NCBI GenBank assembly: GCA_031279525.1
Contig: JAITIH010000309.1
Span: 1 to 11,637 of the forward strand
Length of the DNA: 11,637 nt
Direction of reading: 5' to 3'
Source of the DNA: Deltaproteobacteria bacterium
GTDB taxonomy: Bacteria; Desulfobacterota; Desulfarculia; Adiutricales; Adiutricaceae
A model generated the notes under the pieces. That model searched no databases and was not told the DNA's origin. It was given only the letters and a program-made list of their open reading frames with translations. Below are positions 5,095-11,637 of the stretch, piece by piece; position 1 is the stretch's first letter, and the number at the start of each line of letters is the position of its first letter. Both the position numbers and the translations under genes were made by a program.

Positions 5095-7125
5095 TTAGCC
5101 CGCCGCCTCCAGCTCTCGGGCCGTCTTTTCCCAGGTTTCCTCTAGGCCGAGTTTTTCCGCGCTCAGCTCGGCTAGCTCCTTAGTCAAAAGCTTAACCTTC
5201 TCGCCGTCTTGGTAAGTGGCCGCGTCCCCTAAGACCGCCTCCAACTCTTGGGCCCGGACGGCGATCCGGCCTAACCTGCCTTCGGTCTCCGCTAAAAGCC
5301 TCTCTAGGGGCCTTCGTCGGGCGTTTAGGAGCTTTCGGGCTTCCTGGGCTTTTTTTCGGGCATTTTGGTCTTTGGGGTCTTTGAAACCTTTGGAGCCTTT
5401 GGCCGCGCCGGTTTTAAGGTCTTTAGGATCCTCTTTTTTCCCCATGGCCGCGGCGTCTGGGCCGACTTTGGGGGCGGGACTTTTCTGGCTGGCCAGATCC
5501 GCCAGGTCGCCGCGCCAGAGGCTCTGGTAGTCGTCGAAGTCGCCTGGGAAAACGGTTAGGCTCCCGTTTTCCACGACCGCCACCGCGTCGCAGAGCTTGT
5601 TAATAAAGTGGCGGTCGTGGCTGATTAAAACCAAGGTCCCCTCGTAGCCCTCCAAGGCGTCCTCCAGCATCTGCCGGCCGGGGATGTCCAAATGGTTGGT
5701 GGGCTCGTCCAGAATCAAAAGGTTAGGCGATCCCATCATGATCTTGGCGAGGACCAGGCGAGTTTTTTCGCCGCCGGACAAAACGGAGACCTTTTTAAAG
5801 ACGTCGTCCCCGCTAAAGAGAAACCCGCCCAAGATGGAACGCAAGGACCCAGGGGTCAGGTGGCCGGCGACCTGGGCCAGCTCTTCTATGACCGTGAGCG
5901 AACCGTTTAGGTTGTCCATCTGAAACTGGGAAAAGTAGCCGACGTCCACGTTCTGGCCCATCTTAAGCTTCCCCTCGTCCGGAAAGACGACCCCGGCCAA
6001 GAGCTTGGCCAAGGTCGATTTACCGCGGCCGTTCGGGCCCAAGAGGGCCAGGCGCTGGCCCCGGGTCAGGGTGAGGTTTAGGTCTTGGTAAACCTTGGTC
6101 GGACCATAGCCAAAGCTAACCCCGGAAAACTCGGCGACCAGATCCGGGCCGCGTTTGCCCTGGGGCAGCTTTAAGGAAAACGACCTCTCCTCGGCCGACT
6201 CCGGCGGGGCTAAACGGTCGATCTTCTCTAGGGCCTTAATCCGGCTCTGAGCCCGCCTAGCCGTGGTGGCCCGGACCCGGTTCCTTTCGATGAACCTTTC
6301 CATCTGCTTGATGCGGTCCTGCTGGTTGGCGAAGGCCGCCGACTCGGTGGCCAGGCGCCTAGCCTTTTCAGCCAAAAACCTTTCGTAATTGCCCGGGTAA
6401 GAGTCGACCCGGCCGCGCCTTAACTCCACTATTTTTGAAGCCACGTTGTTTAAGAAGACTCGGTCGTGGGAGACCAAAAGCAGGGCGGACGGCGAGGACT
6501 TTAAAAACCCTTCCAGCCACAGAAGGCTGTCCAGGTCCAGGTGGTTGGTGGGCTCGTCTAGGACCAAAAGATCGGGTTTGGCGGCCAGGATCCGGGCTAA
6601 GACGGCCCGCATGACCCAGCCCCCGGAAAAGCGCCCTAAGTTGGAGTCGAAGTCCTCTTCCCGAAAGCCTAAGCCCATGAGGATTTTTTTGGCCTCGGCC
6701 TCCCGGGCCCAGCCGCCTAGGGACTCAAAAAGCTGCCATAGGCGGCCTTGGCGCTCGGCTAAGGCCATCAGCCCCTCGGGGCTCTGGCCCTCGGGATTTT
6801 TGAGGCTCTCCTCCACCTCGGCCAACTCGGCCTCGATCCGGCGGTACTCCGGGTCGACGTCCAAGACCAGGTCCAAGAGGCGCTGGTCGGCCTGAGCCAG
6901 GACATCCTGGGGCAAATAGCCAATCTTAAGGCCTTTAGCCCTTGAGATCTGGCCCCCGTCGGGGAGCTCCTCGCCTAAAATGAGACGGATGATCGTGGTT
7001 TTGCCGGCGCCGTTGCGGCCCACCAGCCCCACCCGCTCGCCGGGTTCAATGGACCATGCAATTCCGTTAAGCACATCCTGACGGCCGTGAAAGCGGGTAA
7101 CCTCGGAGAAAGTGACCAATGACAT
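5095..7125 (-). CDS. ABC-F family ATPase (YheS/Uup-like), duplicated ATP-binding cassettes
   Basis: This soluble, ribosome-associated type of ABC protein has 676 residues from the chosen ATG and no membrane segments. Cassette 1 shows Walker A GRNGAGKTT (36-44), Q-loop Q73, signature FSGGW (166-170), Walker B LLVLDEPTNHLD (186-197) and switch SHD (219-221). The linker, about 241-325, is rich in Arg/Lys as in the P-site tRNA interaction motif region. Cassette 2 shows GPNGRGKST (363-371), Q400, LSGGE (449-453), LLILDEPTNHLD (469-480) and SHD (502-504). A charged C-terminal extension (about 545-676) begins with a Lys/Gly/Asp-rich stretch and ends in likely coiled coil. FSGGW in cassette 1 recalls YheS. 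Family members act on translating ribosomes or give resistance to ribosome-targeting drugs; which applies here cannot be seen. The frame is open upstream to a TTG at 7218, but homology starts at MSLVTFSEV, so ATG 7125 is preferred despite a weak ribosome site (AGAAGA). Confidence 0.9.
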   Translation of the reverse strand: MSLVTFSEVTRFHGRQDVLNGIAWSIEPGERVGLVGRNGAGKTTIIRLILGEELPDGGQISRAKGLKIGYLPQDVLAQADQRLLDLVLDVDPEYRRIEAELAEVEESLKNPEGQSPEGLMALAERQGRLWQLFESLGGWAREAEAKKILMGLGFREEDFDSNLGRFSGGWVMRAVLARILAAKPDLLVLDEPTNHLDLDSLLWLEGFLKSSPSALLLVSHDRVFLNNVASKIVELRRGRVDSYPGNYERFLAEKARRLATESAAFANQQDRIKQMERFIERNRVRATTARRAQSRIKALEKIDRLAPPESAEERSFSLKLPQGKRGPDLVAEFSGVSFGYGPTKVYQDLNLTLTRGQRLALLGPNGRGKSTLAKLLAGVVFPDEGKLKMGQNVDVGYFSQFQMDNLNGSLTVIEELAQVAGHLTPGSLRSILGGFLFSGDDVFKKVSVLSGGEKTRLVLAKIMMGSPNLLILDEPTNHLDIPGRQMLEDALEGYEGTLVLISHDRHFINKLCDAVAVVENGSLTVFPGDFDDYQSLWRGDLADLASQKSPAPKVGPDAAAMGKKEDPKDLKTGAAKGSKGFKDPKDQNARKKAQEARKLLNARRRPLERLLAETEGRLGRIAVRAQELEAVLGDAATYQDGEKVKLLTKELAELSAEKLGLEETWEKTARELEAAG

Positions 7126-7211
7126 GAATCTTCTGGGGTAACCTATGGGCTTAATTTGTAAGTCAAGCCATTTTGGGCGGCGAGGGCCAGGGGCGGGAGA
7201 GGGGCCGTCTC

Positions 7212-7245
7212 GGCCCAAGGGCCTTGCTTTGAGGGCCCTTAGGCC
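7212..7245. promoter_or_regulatory. 12-bp-stem hairpin in the leader of the ABC-F gene
   Basis: GGCCCAAGGGCC (7212-7223) and GGCCCTTAGGCC (7234-7245) pair over 12 positions with one non-Watson-Crick pair around a 10-base loop. It lies 87 bases before the ABC-F ATG and has no T-run on the minus strand, so it is not a typical terminator. It could be a leader structure or mRNA-stabilising element between cbiK and the ABC-F gene. Confidence 0.4.
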
Positions 7246-7357
7246 GAAAAATTTTCCTAAAGCGCGGACCTTCAGGCCCTTGGCCGCGACCTTGAGTCCC
7301 TGGCCAACTAAAGCCTTAAGCCTTGGGCCCTTAAGCCTTGAGCTCTATGTTCGGGCC

Positions 7358-8332
7358 TTAAGCGACCGATAGGCCGTCTTCCTCGGCTTTAGCCTTGAAA
7401 ACTTCCTCTTTGACCCGCCGTAAGCTTTCCACGTAAAGGTCGGCCCACTGGTCGTTGGAGCCTAGGCCGGCCAGGCTGACCTCGACATTATAACCCATTC
7501 GCTTAAATTCGCTAGCCCAGCCGCCTTCTTCACCGGCCAAGTCGTTTTTGGCGTGGTCCCCGGCCACCACCATGAGGGGGGCCAAAAGGAGCCGCCCACC
7601 GGGCGGCGCGGTGGCCTCGACCGCCGCTTTAATTCGCGAAAAATCCGGTTGACCCTCCACCAGCCCAATATGAAAGTTAGGGCCGTACAAGCCTTTGGCC
7701 ACGGCCTCTAAGGCCTTAAAGACTTTTAGCTCCAGCCTCTCGTGGCCGTGGGCCATGAGGGCCACCGTGGCCTCGCCGCTGGCCGCCCGCTCGCCGACGG
7801 GGCTAAGGGCCCTGGCCGCCCGGGCCAAAGCGGCCTCGTCGCCATGGCCCAGGCCCAAGGCCGGGGGCCCTAAGCCAATCCAAGGGAAGGGGTGCAGGCT
7901 CCTTTGGCGGGTGGCTAGATTCTTAAGGCCTTCGATAAGGTTGAATAAATCCCGAAACTCCTCCCCATCGGCCACCAGAACCGACTGAACCAGGATCGGC
8001 CGGCCGCCGGCCTCTTGGAGGCTAGCCAGCTCGGAGAGAACGTTATTGATCTCGTAATACCTTGGGTGAACCTTTGGCCATTTTTTTCGGTAGCCCGGAT
8101 CGGCCCCCCGGGCCCGCCAGCGGGCTCGGACTTGGTTTGAGGTGAAGGCGAGACGCGTCTCGTAGTCGGGAAAAGCCGCCCTTACGCGGGCCTCGACGTT
8201 TTCCAAGGCCGTCAAGGCCTCTGGGTGGGTCGTCCCAAAAGCGGCCAAGACGACGGCCGGGGGCCGCTCGATTCGCTCGAAGGCGTAAGCTCTTGGGAAC
8301 AGAAAATTTTTAAGGCCGTCTAATAAACTCAT
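7358..8332 (-). CDS. cbiK: Sirohydrochlorin cobaltochelatase, CbiK family (second copy, probably cytoplasmic)
   Basis: CbiK inserts Co2+ into sirohydrochlorin, the entry step of the anaerobic (early cobalt) cobalamin pathway. From ATG 8332 it has 324 residues. Conserved parts are LAAFGTTH near the N-terminus, RLAFTSN, the first catalytic His in LMAHGHE (H195; Gly of the usual GHG is Ala), LVEGQP (E226), and the second metal/porphyrin His in VVAGDHAKND (H260). It is clearly paralogous to the secreted copy just upstream, colinear over the whole length. Its N-terminus MSLLDGLKNFLFPRAYAFER aligns with the other copy's signal peptide end (ATAYDR), keeping an AYA motif but not a long hydrophobic core. 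The frame also opens from TTG 8362, adding 10 residues; neither start has an ideal ribosome site (AGGGAG lies only 2 bases before the ATG). Cytoplasmic location is inferred. Confidence 0.85.
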   Translation of the reverse strand: MSLLDGLKNFLFPRAYAFERIERPPAVVLAAFGTTHPEALTALENVEARVRAAFPDYETRLAFTSNQVRARWRARGADPGYRKKWPKVHPRYYEINNVLSELASLQEAGGRPILVQSVLVADGEEFRDLFNLIEGLKNLATRQRSLHPFPWIGLGPPALGLGHGDEAALARAARALSPVGERAASGEATVALMAHGHERLELKVFKALEAVAKGLYGPNFHIGLVEGQPDFSRIKAAVEATAPPGGRLLLAPLMVVAGDHAKNDLAGEEGGWASEFKRMGYNVEVSLAGLGSNDQWADLYVESLRRVKEEVFKAKAEEDGLSVA

Positions 8333-8365
8333 GGCTCCCTGACGAGGCTCCCCCGCCCCCAAAGT

Positions 8366-8497
8366 CCCTAAAATATGGGGCCTTTGGGGAGCGGGGGAGA
8401 GGTTTTTTGGGGCTTAAAGGCCCTAAGGCCGTTTAAGGCCCTTTCGCGTTTTTCGGGGCCTTCGCCCTAAGGGGCCCTTCGCTTCTTTTTTAGGCTT
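8366..8497. other. Spacer between cbiK paralogues, low-complexity GGCC/TTAAGG words
   Basis: The spacer is made of repeated variants of AAGGCCCT, CCTAAGG and GGGGCC (for example AAAGGCCCTAAGGCC and TTTAAGGCCCTTT at about 8416-8442). Several weak foldings are possible, but none has the T-run of a terminator, so the two cbiK genes may be cotranscribed. Confidence 0.4.
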
Positions 8498-9478
8498 TTA
8501 CTTCTTTTGGGCTTTCACTTTAGCCTCAAGGGCCTTTAGGTGGTTAATGTAAATGTTGACCCAATCGTTGTTGAGGCCAAGGCCAATTAGGCGGCTTTCG
8601 ACTTCGTAGCCTCCGGCCTTAAAGACGCTAGCCCAGCTGTCAGGCTCGTCGCCGGCCATGTCGTTGTGGGCGTGGTCGCCGGCCACGATCATGAGGGGAG
8701 TCAAGAGGATCTTCTTGGGATTGACGGCCGACGTCGACTTATTGAGCTCCGCCAAGATTTCCGGGGCGTGGGGCGGGGCCTCGACGGTCCCGACGTAAAT
8801 CTGGGGGCCATAAGCGTCGCGCAGAGACTTTTGCAGTTTGCCGTAGACTTTCTGGGTCAACTTTTCGTTGCCGTGGCCCATGAGGACCAAAGCCGCGTTC
8901 TTGGACTTGGCCTCGTTGACTATGGATTCCAAAGCTTTGGTGGCCGCCGCTATCTCCTTGGCCGGGCCGTCGCCCTCGCCCAAGGCCGGGACGCCTAAGC
9001 CTATCCACGGAAAGGGGGTTAGGCTGGGTTGGTAGGTCTTAATCTTCTGGACGGTCGAGACCAGGTTCTTCACGTCCTCGTACTCTTCACCGTCGGTGAT
9101 GTGGAGGGACTGGACCAAAATGATGTCCGCCCCGCGCTCTTGGATCTTGGCCAACTCGGTTAGGACGTTGCCAATTTCGTAAAAGCGCGTGTCGACGCCG
9201 GGATTCTTTTTGTCGAAATCACCGTCGTCGTACCTGTCGTGCCAAATCTTGCGGATGATGTTGGAAGTGAAGGCAATGTGCACTTCATAGTCGGGAAAGG
9301 CCTTCTCCACCTGCGCGATGATGTTCTGGAACGAGTTCAGCGCGCTGAGCTCGGTGGTGCCGAAAGCCGCCAAGACTATGGCTGGTTTGCCAGCCACTCG
9401 GTCATAGGCCGTGGCGGGCGAGGCGACGAAAAAAAACGCCGCCAGAGCCAATAAAGTGAAAATCGTTAAGCGCCGCAT
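8498..9478 (-). CDS. cbiK: Periplasmic cobaltochelatase, CbiK-P type
   Basis: 326 residues. It opens with a clear Sec signal peptide: MRR, a hydrophobic core (residues 5-19), and ATA cleavage before Y25, so the mature enzyme is periplasmic. The chelatase fold follows: IVLAAFGTTE (34-43), IAFTSN, QSLHITDGEEY (123-133), the first catalytic His in LMGHGNE (H202), VGTVEAPP (E233), and the second in IVAGDHAHNDMAGDE (H269). Both histidines correspond to those used by Salmonella CbiK (His145, His207). A secreted CbiK is known from Desulfovibrio vulgaris, where the periplasmic form binds heme and is thought to serve something other than bulk cobalamin synthesis; whether this copy binds heme cannot be told, although H80 and H126 are candidates. 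The start is strong: AAGGAG at 9484-9489 with a 5-base spacer. It lies between cbiA and the second cbiK. Confidence 0.92.
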   Translation of the reverse strand: MRRLTIFTLLALAAFFFVASPATAYDRVAGKPAIVLAAFGTTELSALNSFQNIIAQVEKAFPDYEVHIAFTSNIIRKIWHDRYDDGDFDKKNPGVDTRFYEIGNVLTELAKIQERGADIILVQSLHITDGEEYEDVKNLVSTVQKIKTYQPSLTPFPWIGLGVPALGEGDGPAKEIAAATKALESIVNEAKSKNAALVLMGHGNEKLTQKVYGKLQKSLRDAYGPQIYVGTVEAPPHAPEILAELNKSTSAVNPKKILLTPLMIVAGDHAHNDMAGDEPDSWASVFKAGGYEVESRLIGLGLNNDWVNIYINHLKALEAKVKAQKK

Positions 9479-9489
9479 GAATTCTCCTT

Positions 9490-9738
9490 GCGTTTAAGAT
9501 CAAACCGGCCCTAAATGGCCGGGCAGCCAGAAAAACCTCCAAAAAAAAGTCAGAGCTTAAAAAAAACGCCTCGCGCGCGGGGGGACCCTAAAATTTGGGG
9601 CCTTCTAAAAAAGCCAGGCGAAGGCCCAAACCGGCGCCCGGCGCAAGGCTAGACGAACCATCGCATTTGGCCCCAAAACTTGGGGCCCTTTTAGGCTAAA
9701 CGAAACTCTAAGGCCCCAAGGCCCTTAGGCCAGACGCT
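9490..9738. other. Gene-free spacer upstream of cbiK-P with several hairpins
   Basis: Part of a 376-base gap between cbiA and cbiK-P. Three inverted repeats are visible: CCGGCC/GGCCGG (9505-9510 with 9517-9522, just upstream of the ribosome site), GGGCCTTC/GAAGGCCC (9598-9605 with 9620-9627), and a perfect GGCCCCAA/TTGGGGCC with a 3-base loop (9669-9676 with 9680-9687). A-runs lie at 9541-9548 and 9559-9566. None of the hairpins has a good T-run on the minus strand. I looked for a cobalamin riboswitch B12 box and saw none. A promoter for cbiK-P may lie here but no clear boxes stand out. Confidence 0.45.
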
Positions 9739-9854
9739 CTCAAAAAATCGGCCTTATCTCGAAAAACTCCTGGGATCGCCCTCAAAAAATTGGCCTTGCC
9801 CTCAAAAAACCGACCATCCCCTCAAAAAATCGGCCCCTCCCCCGAAAATACGGG
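9739..9854. repeat. 20-bp tandem repeat abutting the cbiA stop codon
   Basis: Units beginning CTCAAAAAA start at 9739, 9781, 9801 and 9821, with variants CTCGAAAAA at 9758 and CCCGAAAAT at 9841. The spacing is 19, 23, 20, 20 and 20 bases. The consensus is CTCAAAAAATCGGCC followed by 3-5 variable pyrimidine-rich bases. The array ends exactly at the cbiA stop codon, so on the transcript it forms a T-rich (TTTTTTGAG) repeated 3' region. Confidence 0.85.
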
Positions 9855-11153
9855 TTATGGCCGCAGCAAGGCGGCGGCGGCGGCCGGATTGGAGGGCCAA
9901 TACAAATGGACGTAGCTGGCGGTCAAGCGGCCCAACCGATAGATGGCCTCCCCCGCCCGCCCGTCGGGCCGCGTGGCCTGACTAAGGGGGGCGAGGTGGG
10001 TCTCGATCTTAGAATGGTGAAAGGCGTGGCCGCGCAGGGAGCCTTCCGGGAGATCGGCCCGCATGAGCCCCAGGCCCATCAGGCCCCCGGTCATGGCGGC
10101 CCGGCCAGGCAAAAGGCCGGCCAAAGCCGCCACGCGGCCATTGGCGCTTAACTCCTCCAAAAGGTATAAGAGCCCCCCGCATTCGGCGAGGATGGGTAAG
10201 CCCTTTTTCTGGTGGGCCTTAAGATCCTCAATTAAGCCTTGGTTTTCGGAGAGCTCTTTAAGGCGCAGCTCCGGGTAGCCGCCGGGCAGGTAGACGCTCT
10301 GGGCCTCGGGCAGCCTGTCCCCGGCCACGGGCGAGAAAAAAACCGTCTTAGCCCCCATGACCTCCAAAAGGTCGAGGTTGGCCTGGTAAATGAAGCTAAA
10401 GGCCGCGTCCCGGGCCACGGCCACGGTGAGGCCGCTAAGCAAACCTTTGGCCGCCGGCAGGCGCGGGCGGCAAAAATTGGTCTTTATCGGCAAAAGCTTC
10501 GTGACCGGCTGACTGGCCAGGGCGGCGGCGGCCCGGTCCAGCCGGGCGTCCAGGTCGGCCAGCTCCTGGGCCTGAACCAGGCCCAAGTGGCGGCTGGGGA
10601 GCTCGACGTCTTTTTCCCGCAAGAGGTAGCCGTGCCACTTAAGGCCCGGGGGCAGGCTATTGGCCAGGGACTCGGCGTGGGCGTGGCTGGCCACCCGATT
10701 GGCCATAAACCCCACGATGGGCAGATCCGGCTGGTAGACGGCGAGGCCTAAGGCGATGGCCCCAAAGGTCTGGGCCATGGCCTTGGCGTTAATGATCGCC
10801 AAAACCGGCAGCTGAAAGAGCCGGGCCAAGTCGGCGGCCGAGGGCCGCCCGTCGAAGAGCCCCATAACCCCTTCCACCAAAATGAGGTCGGCCTCCCCGG
10901 CGGCCCGCCACAAAAGGCTTGAGCAGAGGTCCTCGCCGACCATCCACAGGTCCAGCTGGTAGACCGGGTGGCCGCTGGCCCTTTCCAAGATCATGGGGTC
11001 CAAAAAGTCCGGGCCGCACTTGAAAACGCGAACCCGACGACCCGCCCTGGCGTGGTAGCGGGCCAAGGCGGCCGTCAATGTGGTTTTTCCCTGGCCGGAG
11101 GCCGGGGCCGCCAAGAGAATGGCCGGACAGTTTCTGACTTCGGTAAGGTTCAG
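9855..11153 (-). CDS. cbiA: Cobyrinate a,c-diamide synthase CbiA (probable CTG start)
   Basis: CbiA amidates the a and c side chains of (Co-)cyrinate using glutamine and ATP. Counting from CTG 11153 it has 432 residues, normal for the family. The N-terminal ATP-binding half shows the P-loop ASGQGKTT (18-25), KCGPDFLDP (45-53) and EGVMGLFDG (94-102). The C-terminal class I glutamine amidotransferase half shows YLPGGYPEL (288-296), nucleophile Cys325 in AECGG, and SYVHLYW with His416. Start choice: the first TTG (11114) would cut off the beta strand before the P-loop (CPAILLAAPASG), which is conserved in the family. Upstream in frame there is no ATG, GTG or other TTG before a stop at 11169-11171. 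A CTG at 11153-11151, preceded by GAGGG (11160-11164) at 6 bases, restores the strand. An ATT is a weaker choice. It lies between cbiC and cbiK-P, consistent with a cobalamin operon. Confidence 0.9.
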   Translation of the reverse strand: MNLTEVRNCPAILLAAPASGQGKTTLTAALARYHARAGRRVRVFKCGPDFLDPMILERASGHPVYQLDLWMVGEDLCSSLLWRAAGEADLILVEGVMGLFDGRPSAADLARLFQLPVLAIINAKAMAQTFGAIALGLAVYQPDLPIVGFMANRVASHAHAESLANSLPPGLKWHGYLLREKDVELPSRHLGLVQAQELADLDARLDRAAAALASQPVTKLLPIKTNFCRPRLPAAKGLLSGLTVAVARDAAFSFIYQANLDLLEVMGAKTVFFSPVAGDRLPEAQSVYLPGGYPELRLKELSENQGLIEDLKAHQKKGLPILAECGGLLYLLEELSANGRVAALAGLLPGRAAMTGGLMGLGLMRADLPEGSLRGHAFHHSKIETHLAPLSQATRPDGRAGEAIYRLGRLTASYVHLYWPSNPAAAAALLRP

Positions 11154-11240
11154 GGCCGTCCCTCGGTTTTACGGTTTTTGGCGCCCTTAAACGGGGCGGT
11201 TTGACTTTTTTCGCCCTTTAACTTTAGGACGGTTGGCCGG

Positions 11241-11287
11241 GCGGCCTTAGGCGGCCTCTTAGCGCGGCCCCTTAGGCGGCCCTTAAG
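11241..11287. repeat. 12-bp imperfect repeats overlapping the cbiC stop codon
   Basis: Four units of the form GCGGCC(C/T)CTTAG lie in a row: GCGGCCTTAG (11241), GCGGCCTCTTAG (11251), CGCGGCCCCTTAG (11263) and GCGGCCCTTAAG (11276). The last overlaps the cbiC stop codon (11283-11285). On the transcript each unit carries a TAA-containing CTAAG or TTAAG. Confidence 0.6.
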
Positions 11288-11637
11288 CGGGACGGTTGGC
11301 TAGGCGGGCTAAGGCGTTGACCGCCGCGGCCGCCACGTTGGAGCCGCCCTTGCGGCTTAGGTTAGCGATGAAAGGGGCCGGGGCCGCCATTTGGAGCCGC
11401 TTTTTGGACTCCAAGGCGTTCACGAACCCCACCGGGAACCCTAAGATGAGGCGAGGCCGGGGTTTAGCCGGGTCCTCTAGAGCCTCCAGCAGCCGAAACA
11501 AAGCCGTGGGGGCGTTGCCCACGACCCAAATGACTTTGGCCGGGTCCTTAAGGGTCAGAAAGGCCGCGTCCACCGCCGCCTGGGAGCGAGTCCCCTGGCC
11601 GGCCAGCTCCAGGGTTTTAGGGTCGTCGATGAGGCAG
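11283..11637 (-). CDS. cbiC: Precorrin-8X / cobalt-precorrin-8 methylmutase CbiC, C-terminal part (runs off right edge)
   Basis: The enzyme moves the C-11 methyl group to C-12, giving (Co-)hydrogenobyrinate/cobyrinate, the substrate of CbiA. Only the last 117 residues are in the window; the frame is open at the right edge, so a GTG at 11573 is internal and not the start. Family motifs visible are VVGNAPTALFRLLE, GFPVGFVNALESK, and near the end RKGGSNVAAAAVNAL. The catalytic histidine lies in the missing N-terminal part. It is separated from the probable cbiA CTG start by about 130 bases. The CbiA substrate being the CbiC product fits the gene order. Confidence 0.93.
   Translation of the reverse strand, partial: CLIDDPKTLELAGQGTRSQAAVDAAFLTLKDPAKVIWVVGNAPTALFRLLEALEDPAKPRPRLILGFPVGFVNALESKKRLQMAAPAPFIANLSRKGGSNVAAAAVNALARLANRPA

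Noticed and set aside
7126..7218. N-terminal extension of the ABC-F protein from TTG 7218
   Set aside because: The extra residues are Pro/Arg-rich with no family match; ATG 7125 begins exactly at the conserved first strand of cassette 1.
9479..9854. Cobalamin riboswitch upstream of cbiK-P
   Set aside because: A leader of 376 bases before a cobalamin gene made this worth checking, but I could not find the B12-box core or its surrounding pairing; the space is taken by repeats and simple hairpins.
11283..11573. CbiC as a complete short gene starting at GTG 11573
   Set aside because: The frame continues upstream without a stop to the window edge, and 97 residues would be less than half of the family length; it is a partial gene.

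Overview
The window reads as a piece of a GC-rich, anaerobic bacterial chromosome. A Ni-type anaerobic CO dehydrogenase (CooS), early-cobalt-insertion cobalamin genes (CbiK type, with a periplasmic CbiK paralogue), and spacers rich in GGCC/TTAAGG words fit a member of the Desulfobacterota (Deltaproteobacteria) or a relative. The lineage is inferred from gene content only. Every gene I can support is on the minus strand, so transcription runs from right to left.

Right to left: the C-terminal part of cbiC (precorrin-8X / cobalt-precorrin-8 methylmutase) enters from the right edge. It is followed by cbiA (cobyrinate a,c-diamide synthase), which seems to need a CTG start. Next come two cobaltochelatase paralogues: a secreted cbiK (cbiK-P, clear signal peptide) and a second cbiK whose N-terminus looks like a worn-down signal peptide. 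These four genes form an anaerobic cobalamin block that inserts Co into sirohydrochlorin, rearranges the ring and amidates it. The block is followed by an ABC-F ATPase (YheS/Uup-like, with a charged C-terminal extension). After a gene-free spacer with a terminator-like hairpin comes a monocistronic cooS-family gene, which ends in a good intrinsic terminator.

The left 2 kb is different: it is more AT-rich, mostly non-coding, and holds a decayed group II intron (reverse transcriptase fragments in several frames plus a recognisable domain V/VI 3' end). At the extreme left is the start of a gene for an exported protein that runs off the window.

The most interesting gene is the CooS-like protein. 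It carries about 165 extra N-terminal residues, ending in a repetitive Ala/Pro/Lys/Glu linker. It keeps the B- and D-cluster cysteines but appears to have Ala in place of one canonical C-cluster cysteine and Gln in place of the catalytic lysine. With no cooC, cooF or acs genes beside it, this suggests a divergent CODH scaffold that may not oxidise CO. Other points of note are the CTG start of cbiA, the export split between the cbiK paralogues, and short tandem repeats (20 to 21 bp) packed against the 3' ends of cbiA and the ABC-F gene.
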